From: Microbulbifer agarilyticus S89
Lineage (GTDB): Bacteria > Pseudomonadota > Gammaproteobacteria > Pseudomonadales > Cellvibrionaceae
NCBI RefSeq assembly: GCF_000220505.1
Contig: NZ_AFPJ01000008.1
Span: forward strand, 42,618 to 106,617
DNA: 64,000 bases
Direction: 5' to 3'
Shown: piece by piece, positions 43,503 to 51,555 of the stretch
How positions within the stretch are numbered: the stretch's first letter is position 1
Layout of the letters: each line of letters begins with the position of its first letter
Notes under the pieces: model-generated
What the model was told of the DNA's origin: nothing
The model's input: only the letters and a program-made list of their open reading frames with translations
The model's database searches: none
Made by a program: the position numbers and the translations under genes

Positions 43503-44174
43503 ATGAAGCTCTCACCCATGAAGCTGTTCAGCCTCCCGCACTCTCCTTACGCCACGCGTGTGCGCATGCAGGCGCGGCTGGATAACCTGCCTGTTGAGGT
43601 GTTGCCGCCGCCCGTGCCGCTGCGCACCGAGGCCTTTTACGAGCGGTTTCCGCTGGGCAAGTTGCCGGTTCTTGAGCTGGAAAGCGGGGAGACGATTGCC
43701 GAGAGCTGGGCGATTATGGAATTTCTCGCGGAATCACCAGTAAGCGGCGGCAGTACGCTACTCCCTGAATCGCCACTCGAGCGCGCGCAAATGCGTATGT
43801 TGGCGCGCTATGCAGACCTGCATCTGGCGGTGAATGCCTTGTTCCCGCTGTTTCGGGCGGTGATGTCCGGTGGCGATGTCGACCGAGAGGAAATGGCAAA
43901 AGGTCTCCACGCTGAGTTGGCGAAAGGTGAGCGCTTGATGGCGGACTTTGGCAGTGAGCGCGCGCTGAACCTGGGCGATTTGGCGTTGGCGCCCACCATA
44001 CGCTACCTGGAAGAGCTGTCCCCGGTAGTGGGGGTGGATGCACCGCTCGCAGCGTTTCCTGCGCTTTCCGCCTGGTGGCAGAAGGTCAACGCCGTGGATG
44101 CTATCAGTGAGACCTTGCAGGAAATGGCGTTGGCCTACCGCAAATTCGCAGAAGGGCTAGCTGCCAAGGCCTGA
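43503..44174 (+). CDS. Glutathione S-transferase family protein
   Basis: A 223-residue GST. The thioredoxin-like N-domain has LFSLPHSPYATRVRMQARL with a possible catalytic Ser or Tyr, LGKLPVLELESGETIAESWA for glutathione binding, and a helical C-domain (ARYADLHLAVNALFPLFRAV). GSTs conjugate or isomerise electrophiles; a maleyl-type cis-trans isomerisation would suit the proposed pathway but there is no direct sign of it. Start 43503 follows AAGGAA; ATG 43518 is also possible. Confidence 0.88.
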   Translation: MKLSPMKLFSLPHSPYATRVRMQARLDNLPVEVLPPPVPLRTEAFYERFPLGKLPVLELESGETIAESWAIMEFLAESPVSGGSTLLPESPLERAQMRMLARYADLHLAVNALFPLFRAVMSGGDVDREEMAKGLHAELAKGERLMADFGSERALNLGDLALAPTIRYLEELSPVVGVDAPLAAFPALSAWWQKVNAVDAISETLQEMALAYRKFAEGLAAKA

Positions 44175-44347
44175 TTGTATTGTTTATCGCACCTGCGGCG
44201 GCGTTTGTCCGTGGATGGCGTATTCCCTTTTTTAGGTCTCCCGGTTTGGGGCTCTCAGTTTGGTCCTCGCGATTCGATTTCTCGGTGCGAAACGGCGTTT
44301 TCTTGGAAGCTTGAAATACGCCTTACAGGGACTCTGGCGTACCAAAT

Positions 44348-44382
44348 GTTATATTGACATAACAATATCTCAAGAATAGGAT
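44348..44382 (+). promoter_or_regulatory. Operator-like site F over a sigma-70 promoter
   Basis: GTTATATTGACATAAC (44348-44363) is a GTTAT-N6-ATAAC inverted repeat and the best example of the shared consensus. It contains TTGACA (44354-44359), a perfect -35 box, with TAGGAT (44377-44382) 17 bases later as a -10 box. Binding here would block RNA polymerase, so repression is likely. Confidence 0.75.
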
Positions 44383-44418
44383 GTTGGTGACATTCACTTA
44401 ACCGTCGGAGCGCCTGCC

Positions 44419-44730
44419 ATGGCTACCATGATCGTTGTGCTGTTTAACCTCAAACCCGGTGTTAACCCGTCCGATTACGAGCAGTGGGCTAACACTACCG
44501 ATTTACCCACGGTGCGCGATCTGGCATCGGTCAATCAATTCTCTGTACTGCGTACCACCGGCCTGCTCGGTGTCGATGCGCCCGCCCCGTACCAATACGT
44601 CGAACTGCTCGAAGTAAACAGCATGGAAAAGTTGGGCGCGGATGTATCCAGCGAGACGATGCGGCGCGTTGCGGCGGAGTTCCAGCAGTTTGCCGACAAC
44701 CCGCAATTCATTTTGACCGAATCTATTTGA
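44419..44730 (+). CDS. HapK/REDY-like small dimeric alpha-beta barrel protein
   Basis: A 103-residue protein. Its pattern, VVLFNLKPGVNPSDYEQWAN near the start, then SVNQFSVLRTTGLLG and YQYVELLEVNSMEK, matches my memory of the REDY/HapK family, which sits in prodigiosin-type (tripyrrole) biosynthetic clusters and forms a ferredoxin-like dimeric barrel. Its function there concerns bipyrrole handling, usually together with an SDR; an SDR gene also follows here 25 bases downstream. It is the first gene after operator site F. A role on a pyrrole-containing intermediate is inferred. Confidence 0.65.
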   Translation: MATMIVVLFNLKPGVNPSDYEQWANTTDLPTVRDLASVNQFSVLRTTGLLGVDAPAPYQYVELLEVNSMEKLGADVSSETMRRVAAEFQQFADNPQFILTESI

Positions 44731-44755
44731 TCAACGACAACGGAGAGCGTGGCAG

Positions 44756-45607
44756 ATGGAAGCAATGGGCAAGTATCCGGAGCTGAAAGGCAAAGTTGCC
44801 GTGATTACGGGAGCCGGCCGCCGCAAGGGATTGGGCGAAGCGATGGCGCGGCGCCTGGCAGCGGAAGGCGTCAAAGTGGTACTGACGGATATCGGCCGCG
44901 GGCAGGGCGAGAACCTGCCGGAAAAAGCGGTTGGAACCACGGCGGAAATGGAAGAGATCGCCCGTGAAATTCGCGATGCCGGCGGTGAGGTTGCCACCTT
45001 TTCCTGCAACGTACTGGAGCCCCAGGAAGTGCAGTCCGCAGCGGAATTTGCCCTCGGGCATTTCGGCAGTCTGGATATTTGGGTCAACAACGCCGGCATT
45101 GGCTACCTGATGGAACCCATCGTTGAAATGGCCGTAGACAAGTGGGATGCCGTTCTGGGCGTCAATCTGCGCGGTACGTTTCTCGGCATCAAATACGCCG
45201 CAGAAGTCATGTTGCGACAGGGGCGCGGTGGTCGAATCATCAACATCGGCAGCCAGGCCTCCAAATCGGGCTTTGCCCATGCCGCTGCCTATACCGCATC
45301 AAAACATGGAATGGTCGGGCTCACGCGTTCTGCAGCCCAGGAGCTGGGTCCCGAGGGGATAACTGTAAATACCATCTGCCCGAACCATGTAACTACCGGC
45401 CTCGGTGCCTGGCAAAACGCACACTTTTCCGAAGTCACCGGGAAAGGGCATGACCGCTACATGGAAGATATGCGTGCGCGCATTCCACTGGGGCGCCCGG
45501 GGTTGCAGGAAGATATTGCCAAAGCCTGTGCCTTCCTGTGTTCCGACGAAGCTTCCTACATCACCGGGGAGGCGATGAATGTCTCCGGCGGTGAGGAATA
45601 TCACTGA
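44756..45607 (+). CDS. Short-chain dehydrogenase/reductase
   Basis: A 283-residue SDR, classical type: VAVITGAGRRKGLGEAMARR for the cofactor, VNNAGIGYL, Ser in NIGSQASKSG and the Y-x-x-x-K in AYTASKHGMVGL, with a C-terminal ITGEAMNVSGGEEY. An Asp after beta-2 (VVLTDIG) suggests NAD(H). It is not like the chlorophyll-b-reductase-type SDR at 14034. Paired with the HapK-like gene, it may oxidise or reduce a pyrrole-derived alcohol or ketone. Confidence 0.9.
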   Translation: MEAMGKYPELKGKVAVITGAGRRKGLGEAMARRLAAEGVKVVLTDIGRGQGENLPEKAVGTTAEMEEIAREIRDAGGEVATFSCNVLEPQEVQSAAEFALGHFGSLDIWVNNAGIGYLMEPIVEMAVDKWDAVLGVNLRGTFLGIKYAAEVMLRQGRGGRIINIGSQASKSGFAHAAAYTASKHGMVGLTRSAAQELGPEGITVNTICPNHVTTGLGAWQNAHFSEVTGKGHDRYMEDMRARIPLGRPGLQEDIAKACAFLCSDEASYITGEAMNVSGGEEYH

Positions 45608-45631
45608 TCCGCTTGTGAGAGATTATTGGGT

Positions 45632-46531
45632 ATGAGCAAGCAAGTAGCCTGGCCGGACAGTGCACGGTTGGCACTGTCGATTGTCGTTAACGTTGAGGAA
45701 GGTTCAGAGAGCACGTTGCTCGATGGGGACCGGGGCCCGGAGCCCGTGGACGAGCTGGGGGTTGCCCCGCGCAAGCCCATTCGTGCCCACGCCAATGAAA
45801 GCAACTACGAGTACGGCATTCGCGAGGGTTGGCCGCGCATACAGGCACTGCTGGAGCGCTACCAGGTACCGGCAACTTTTTGTGCAGCGGCGGTGGCCCT
45901 TGAGCGGGCGCCAAAGATAGCCCAGTTTATTCGCGAAGGCGCGCACGAAGTCTGTAGTCACGGTTATCGCTGGCAGCATCAGTTTGCCATGGCCGAGGAT
46001 GAGGAGAGAGCCTTTATCCGCAATGCCATTACCTCCATCTCCGAGACTACCGGACAGCGCCCCCGCGGTTGGCTGAGCCGCTACCTGCACACAGACAACA
46101 CCCGTCGCCTGCTGCAGGAAGAGGGCTTCGATTACCACATGGACGACTATAGTGCAGACGCACCTTTCTGGGCGCCGGTGCAAGGCACTGACGACCCGAT
46201 GTTGGTATTGCCCTATGCCATTGATTCCAACGACATGAAATTCTGGACGGCTCCGTCACTTACCCCGGATGCCTGGCTCGACTATGCCTGCCGCACGCTG
46301 GATACCTTGTTGCAGGAAGGTGCAGAGCAAACGCGCATGATGTCACTGGGGCTGCATTTGCGAATCATCGGGCGGCCCGGACGTATCGGTGCACTCGATG
46401 AGTTCCTGAAGTATGCCCGCGCCCAAGACGGCGTCTGGTTTGCGACCCGGGCGGAAATTGCCGATACCTTTGCCGCACAGGTGCCTGCCAATCAAATTCG
46501 CGAACCGCTGCGCGGCTGGGAGCGTTTCTAA
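45632..46531 (+). CDS. NodB/PuuE-fold polysaccharide deacetylase-like hydrolase (copy 3)
   Basis: 299 residues from ATG 45632 (a TTG six bases earlier is also in frame). It has RLALSIVVNVEEGSE, YGIREGWPRIQALLERYQVP, EVCSHGYRWQHQ and GWLSRYLHTDNTRRLL. Like the other two copies it is cytoplasmic and PuuE-like, and cyclic imide hydrolases belong to this fold. Its stop overlaps the ATG of the CitE-like gene, indicating an operon that couples ring opening with acid metabolism. Confidence 0.82.
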   Translation: MSKQVAWPDSARLALSIVVNVEEGSESTLLDGDRGPEPVDELGVAPRKPIRAHANESNYEYGIREGWPRIQALLERYQVPATFCAAAVALERAPKIAQFIREGAHEVCSHGYRWQHQFAMAEDEERAFIRNAITSISETTGQRPRGWLSRYLHTDNTRRLLQEEGFDYHMDDYSADAPFWAPVQGTDDPMLVLPYAIDSNDMKFWTAPSLTPDAWLDYACRTLDTLLQEGAEQTRMMSLGLHLRIIGRPGRIGALDEFLKYARAQDGVWFATRAEIADTFAAQVPANQIREPLRGWERF

Positions 46532-47364
46532 TGTTTGATGTTCGCAGCCTGCTGTTCGTACCGGGCAATCGTCCAGAGAGATTTGAAAAGGCTCTCGCCA
46601 GTTCGGCGGATGTCGTGTGCATCGATCTTGAAGATGCCGTACCGGTTGCAAACAAGGCGGATGCGCGCGCTGCCGTGTGTTCGTTCTTGGCCAGCTGTGA
46701 CGCTGCGCGTTTGGCGCGTCTGTGCGTGCGTATTAATGCCGTGGCCACGGAAGCGGGCAGGGACGATCTGGTGGCCCTGTCTCAGGGCACACTACCTGCG
46801 CGCTTAATGCTGGCGAAGACGGAATCACAGAATGATATCCCTCAAGCCAACAGTGTACTTGCCGGCAAGGTACGTTGGATCGCATTGATAGAAAGCGCCT
46901 CCGGTCTGTTGTCGTTGGATGCGATTTGCCAGGCCCCCAACTTGGACGCGGTTATGTTTGGCGGTGCCGACTTCGCCGCGCAAATAGGTGCCGAATTTTC
47001 CTGGGAACCATTGCTGTGGGCGCGTTCGCAGATCGTGATGACTGCAGCCTTACACGGTTTACCAGTCATCGATGTTCCGTATTTAAATGTGGAGGATGCT
47101 GAGGGTTTGGAGCAGGAAACCCGCCGGGTTTCCGCATTAGGATTCTCCGCTAAAGCGGCAATCCATCCCGCACAGGTTGCTCCCATTCATCGGGCTTTTG
47201 CGCCCTCTGAGGAAGCGCTGGCAACTGCTCGAAAAATGCTAGATGCCTTTGAACAGGCGAATGCTGGCGCGGTCGTTGTCGATGGCCGCATGGTTGATCA
47301 ACCCATCGTTGATAGTGCTCGTCGTTTGATCGCCCGATCAGGCGCGGATAAAGAATTAGTCTGA
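46531..47364 (+). CDS. HpcH/HpaI (CitE-like) lyase
   Basis: A 277-residue CitE-like TIM-barrel protein: RSLLFVPGNRPERFEKAL, VVCIDLEDAVP, PARLMLAKTES, WIALIESASGLL, MFGGADFAAQIG and GFSAKAAIHPAQV are all family hallmarks, with the magnesium-binding Glu and Asp. Members cleave citramalyl-CoA, malyl-CoA or related hydroxyacyl-CoAs. Together with the downstream MaoC gene and two CoA transferases, it fits a mesaconyl-CoA to citramalyl-CoA to acetyl-CoA plus pyruvate route or a homologue for longer substituents. Confidence 0.9.
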   Translation: MFDVRSLLFVPGNRPERFEKALASSADVVCIDLEDAVPVANKADARAAVCSFLASCDAARLARLCVRINAVATEAGRDDLVALSQGTLPARLMLAKTESQNDIPQANSVLAGKVRWIALIESASGLLSLDAICQAPNLDAVMFGGADFAAQIGAEFSWEPLLWARSQIVMTAALHGLPVIDVPYLNVEDAEGLEQETRRVSALGFSAKAAIHPAQVAPIHRAFAPSEEALATARKMLDAFEQANAGAVVVDGRMVDQPIVDSARRLIARSGADKELV

Positions 47365-47384
47365 ATCGCAGTAGGAAAATAGCT

Positions 47385-47903
47385 ATGGCTGGAGAAGTAA
47401 AACAGGTCGGTGAAAATCGGTACCGGGAAACGTTTGGACGTTTCTTTGACGACTTTACCGTGGGTGATACCTATGAACACCGTCCAGGTCGCACCATCAC
47501 CGAAACCGACAACACTTGGTTTACGCTGCTGACCATGAATACCCACCCAGCGCATTTCGATAAGGAATACGCCGCAGGTACCGAATTTGGCAAGCCGCTC
47601 GTCTGCAGCCCATTTACCGTGGCCCTGATGGTGGGCATGAGTGTGACGGACATTAGCCAAAAAGCCATTGCCAATCTCGGTTGGGACGATATCCGCATGT
47701 CAGCGCCACTGTTTGTTGGCGACACACTTTACGCTGAATCGGAAGTATTGGAAAAGCGCGCATCGAAGTCTCGCCCAACTCAGGGCATTGTCACCGTGCG
47801 AACCCGTGGTTTCAATCAAGACGGAACCGAGGTGTGTTCTTTTGTCCGCAAGGTGCTGGTATGGAAGCGCGGTGCGGAAATGGAAGACAAAGTAAATTAC
47901 TGA
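47385..47903 (+). CDS. MaoC-type hydratase (mesaconyl-CoA hydratase-like)
   Basis: A 172-residue hot-dog-fold hydratase. The hydratase-2 motif appears as LLTMNTHPAHFDKEYA, giving the Asn/His catalytic region, followed by VCSPFTVALMVGMSVTD and MSAPLFVGDTLYAESEV. This form is close to beta-methylmalyl/mesaconyl-CoA dehydratases. It would hydrate an alpha,beta-unsaturated dicarboxyl-CoA before cleavage by the CitE-like lyase just upstream. Confidence 0.88.
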   Translation: MAGEVKQVGENRYRETFGRFFDDFTVGDTYEHRPGRTITETDNTWFTLLTMNTHPAHFDKEYAAGTEFGKPLVCSPFTVALMVGMSVTDISQKAIANLGWDDIRMSAPLFVGDTLYAESEVLEKRASKSRPTQGIVTVRTRGFNQDGTEVCSFVRKVLVWKRGAEMEDKVNY

Positions 47904-47928
47904 GTGCGAATAGTTTCAGGAGACGGCG

Positions 47929-49098
47929 ATGAGCTGGAGTGCAGAAGACGAGGCCGCGATCCTCGATACCATTGATAAATTTGTTGCCAATGATGTCGTA
48001 CCCATTGCACGGGAAAAAGATCTGGCCGATGAGTATCCGCACGAATTGGTAGAGACCATGAAGGAGCTCGGCCTGTTTGGTGCCACCATTGGTGAAGAGT
48101 TCGGCGGACTTTCTTTGTCGGCATCGACCTACGCCCGCATCGTGCAGAAAATTTCCGCAGCCTGGATGGCGCCTGGCGGTATCTTTAATTCACATCTCAT
48201 TATGGCTGCTGCAATCGAGCGTTTTGGCACCGAAGAGCAAAAACAGCAGTATTTGCCGCTGATGGCCGAGGGTACGTTGCGTGGCGGTATTGCACTTACT
48301 GAACCGAATGCCGGAACCGATTTGCAGTCCATTCGCTGTGTGGCGCGCCGCGGGGGTGACGAGTATGTGGTGAACGGCAGCAAAATGTGGATCACCAATG
48401 CTCTCAACGGTAACTGCCTTGCGCTCTTGGTAAAAACCGATCCTGACGCCGAGCCGCGTCACCGGGGCATGTCCATGCTGATCATCCGCACCAAGGATGA
48501 TGAAGGTAATCTACTGCCGGGCATCACCATCAACAAAATCAAGAAGACCTGTTATCGCGCGATTGATACCGCCGAGGTTGTGTTCGAAGACTTTCGTGTG
48601 TCCATCGATCAGCTGGTGGGTGGTGAGGAAGGTCGCGGATTCCACATTGCCGTGGGCGGTCTTGAACTCGGGCGCATTAACGTTGCCGCCCGCGGAGCAG
48701 GTATTGCACAGGGCGCGCTGAAGCTGGCGCTGCGCTATGCCCAGGAGCGCGAAACCTTCGGCAAGCCAATCATTAAGCATCAGGCAATTCAGCTGAAGCT
48801 CGGCGAAATGGCGGCCAAGGTTGAGGCGGCCAAGCTGCTGGTAGACCAGGCAGCGCGCATGTATGACAGCGGCCAACGCTGCGACCTGGAAGCTGGTATG
48901 GCCAAGTATTTTGCCAGTGAAGCGGGTGTTTTCTGTTCTCAGGAAGCGATGCGGATTTTCGGCGGCTACGGCTTTTCTACCGAGTACGAGATAGAGCGCT
49001 ATTACCGGGATGCCATGCTGATGTGTGTGGGCGAGGGTACCAACGAGATGCAGCGCATCATTATTGCCAAGCAACTGGCGGCGCGTGAGGCCATCTGA
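47929..49098 (+). CDS. Acyl-CoA dehydrogenase
   Basis: A 389-residue true acyl-CoA dehydrogenase. It contains GGIALTEPNAGTDLQSI, MWITNALNGNCLALLV, VFEDFRVSIDQLVG and C-terminal FGGYGFSTEYEIERYYRD then LMCVGEGTNEMQR, with Glu at the catalytic position. It oxidises a saturated acyl-CoA to an enoyl-CoA, passing electrons to ETF. Its stop overlaps the start of the CoA transferase gene, consistent with action on the acid that enzyme activates. Confidence 0.93.
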   Translation: MSWSAEDEAAILDTIDKFVANDVVPIAREKDLADEYPHELVETMKELGLFGATIGEEFGGLSLSASTYARIVQKISAAWMAPGGIFNSHLIMAAAIERFGTEEQKQQYLPLMAEGTLRGGIALTEPNAGTDLQSIRCVARRGGDEYVVNGSKMWITNALNGNCLALLVKTDPDAEPRHRGMSMLIIRTKDDEGNLLPGITINKIKKTCYRAIDTAEVVFEDFRVSIDQLVGGEEGRGFHIAVGGLELGRINVAARGAGIAQGALKLALRYAQERETFGKPIIKHQAIQLKLGEMAAKVEAAKLLVDQAARMYDSGQRCDLEAGMAKYFASEAGVFCSQEAMRIFGGYGFSTEYEIERYYRDAMLMCVGEGTNEMQRIIIAKQLAAREAI

Positions 49099-50294
49099 TG
49101 GAAGCGACAGAACCCCTTGCTGGTATCCGTGTTATTGCTGTTGAGCAGTACGGGGCCGGTCCGTTCGGCTCAATGCAGTTGGCGGACATGGGGGCTGAAG
49201 TCATCAAGATTGAAAACCCCGCGACCGGTGGCGATATTGCGCGCAAGTCCGGTCCGTATTTTCTGGGTGACAACGACAGCGACTTCTTTCAGACCTTTAA
49301 TCGCAGTAAGAAGAGCCTGACACTGGACCTGAAAAGTCCGCAGGGGCGCGAAATCTTCGAGCGTCTGGTGCGCAGTGCGGATGTAGTAATGAACAACCTC
49401 CGCGGGGATCAGCCCGCGAAGCTCGGGTTGGATTACGATCACTTGGGTGCGATTAAGCCAGAAATTATTTGTGGGCATTTATCGGCATATGGCCGAGATA
49501 ATGACCGCGCCAACTGGCCGGGCTATGACTATCTGATGCAGGCGGAAGCCGGTTTTATGGACCTTACCGGTGAACCTGGAACGCCACCTGCGCGCTTTGG
49601 CCTGTCGATGGTCGACTTTATGAGTGGCGTGACACTGGCGATGGCGGTGTTGGGCGCCTTGGTGGGTACCTTGCGTGGCGGGAGGGGGCGCGATGTGGAC
49701 GTCAACCTGTTTGATGTCGCGGTTACCCAACTCACGTACCCCGCTACCTGGTATTTGAACCGAGGCCATGAAACGGAGCGTGTCGCGCGCTCGGGTCACC
49801 CGTCCACGGTACCTTGCCAGATTTATCGCAGCGCCGATGGCTGGGTCTTCGTCATGGCGATGACGGAAAAGTTTTGGCAGATCCTGGCGGAAGGCTTGGA
49901 CAGAGAAGATCTGCTGGCGGATGCCCGCTTTAGCTCACCGGCGGATCGCAGGCAGCATCGTGAGGCGCTATCCGAAATACTGGATGCCGAGTTTGCCAGA
50001 CAGCCGAACGCCTACTGGATAGAACGTTTTGCCGGCAAGTTACCGATTGCACCGGTAAATACCTTTGCCCAGGCCATGGATAACTCATGGCTGCGACAAA
50101 CCCAGATGCTGCAGCCAATGGGACATGTTGATAATAGTCAATTCAGAGTGCTGGCAAGCCCGTTAAAATTTGACGGAAACAGGCCCTCAGGTATCGGTTG
50201 CTCGGCACTAGGTGCAGACACCAAAGACCTTCTTGATGGACTTGGATACTCAGCGGAAGACGTCGAGCGATTGGCGGCGGATCGAGTTATCTGA
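49098..50294 (+). CDS. CaiB/BaiF family CoA transferase (copy 3)
   Basis: A 398-residue class III CoA transferase: VEQYGAGPFGSMQLADMGAE, NRSKKSLTLDLKSPQG and the nucleophilic Asp in RGRDVDVNLFDVAVTQL. It is similar in layout to succinyl-CoA:mesaconate CoA transferase, and its neighbours are the MaoC and CitE-like genes; mesaconate or an alkyl-substituted homologue is the leading candidate. It overlaps the acyl-CoA dehydrogenase gene by one base. Confidence 0.92.
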   Translation: MEATEPLAGIRVIAVEQYGAGPFGSMQLADMGAEVIKIENPATGGDIARKSGPYFLGDNDSDFFQTFNRSKKSLTLDLKSPQGREIFERLVRSADVVMNNLRGDQPAKLGLDYDHLGAIKPEIICGHLSAYGRDNDRANWPGYDYLMQAEAGFMDLTGEPGTPPARFGLSMVDFMSGVTLAMAVLGALVGTLRGGRGRDVDVNLFDVAVTQLTYPATWYLNRGHETERVARSGHPSTVPCQIYRSADGWVFVMAMTEKFWQILAEGLDREDLLADARFSSPADRRQHREALSEILDAEFARQPNAYWIERFAGKLPIAPVNTFAQAMDNSWLRQTQMLQPMGHVDNSQFRVLASPLKFDGNRPSGIGCSALGADTKDLLDGLGYSAEDVERLAADRVI

Positions 50295-50333
50295 GTAGGG
50301 CGCGCATCGGCTCTGACAAGAGATAGTCTTTCT

Positions 50334-51449
50334 ATGAAGTTACAAGGTATCCGCGTCGTCGACCTTTCTCTCTTTCTACCGGGACCGCACCTCACCATGA
50401 TTATGGCGGATCACGGAGCCGAAGTGATCAAGGTAGAGCCACCTAGTGGCGAGCCAACCCGCGACATTGGGCTGCGCAAAAATGGCGAAGCGGTCTGGTT
50501 CAGAAACACCCATCGTGGCAAGAAGAGCCTCTGCCTGAACCTGAAAGACCCGGAGCAAAAGGCGCAACTTCTTGCGCTCATCGATAGCGCCGATGTGTTT
50601 GTCGAAGGATTCCGTCCCGGGGCAATGGCTCGCTTGGGTCTGGACTACGAGACCCTCATTGCCCGCAATCCGCGGCTGGTCTATTGCTCGATTTCCGCCT
50701 TTGGCCAGACTGGGGAGAAGCGCCTAAAGCCTGCGCATGATCTCAGTATCCAGGCTGAATCCGGAACGGTGTTCCTCAATGAGGGGAGTAATGGTGAGCC
50801 ATGTTCTCCCGCCATGCCTGTGGCCGATATTGCCGGGTCATTGATGGCGTTATCGGGCATACTGATGGCGTTAGTGCGCCGTAGCGAGACCGGGAAAGGC
50901 GACCATCTGGATATCTCCATGCAGGACAGCCTGATTGCATGGCTGCCCAATGCGGTGGGGCCTGTCTTCGCCGAAGGCCGATCTCCGGTAGTCAAAGATG
51001 AGCGTTCCTGGGGCGGGAATGCAATGTATCGAATATATCGCACCAGTGATGACCGCTATTTGACACTGGGCGGCAGCGAAGTGAAGTTTGCGGAAAACCT
51101 GTTTGCCAAATTAGGGCGTCCTGAGCTCGCTGAAATCTGCAAGCGCGCCCCCGGTGAGCAGAGTGAGGCGATTGCTTATCTACAAGCTGAGTTTGCCCGC
51201 CGTACCCTGGCCGAATGGGAAACCTGGTTTGACGGTCTGGATGTTTGCTGGTCGCCGGTACGTCAATTGCATGAAGCACTGGACGAGCCGCACTTGAAAA
51301 GCCGTGAAATGGTTTTTGAAGACGAGCAGGGAAACCGGCATCTTGGGGTGCCTATTAAGTTTCTCGAAGAGCCTGCAAAAGTAAATACGCGATTACCTGA
51401 GCTGGGTGAGCACAATAAAAGTTTGCTCAATGCAGGCCAGGAAGCCTGA
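50334..51449 (+). CDS. CaiB/BaiF family CoA transferase (copy 4)
   Basis: A 371-residue class III CoA transferase with LSLFLPGPHLTMIMADHGAE, the NLKDPEQKAQL segment and the nucleophilic Asp in KGDHLDISMQDSLIAW. It is shorter than the other three and ends the operon that starts at 44419. Two adjacent CoA transferases suggest two acids or two steps (activation and exchange). Confidence 0.92.
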   Translation: MKLQGIRVVDLSLFLPGPHLTMIMADHGAEVIKVEPPSGEPTRDIGLRKNGEAVWFRNTHRGKKSLCLNLKDPEQKAQLLALIDSADVFVEGFRPGAMARLGLDYETLIARNPRLVYCSISAFGQTGEKRLKPAHDLSIQAESGTVFLNEGSNGEPCSPAMPVADIAGSLMALSGILMALVRRSETGKGDHLDISMQDSLIAWLPNAVGPVFAEGRSPVVKDERSWGGNAMYRIYRTSDDRYLTLGGSEVKFAENLFAKLGRPELAEICKRAPGEQSEAIAYLQAEFARRTLAEWETWFDGLDVCWSPVRQLHEALDEPHLKSREMVFEDEQGNRHLGVPIKFLEEPAKVNTRLPELGEHNKSLLNAGQEA

Positions 51450-51555
51450 CAAAAAATGCGTGACAAAACGTAACCTTTATCAGAAAAATAAGTGATCTTT
51501 GACGAACAGCATTTCGTAAAAATGTCGAGATCAATAACACACTGAGGTGCTAATC

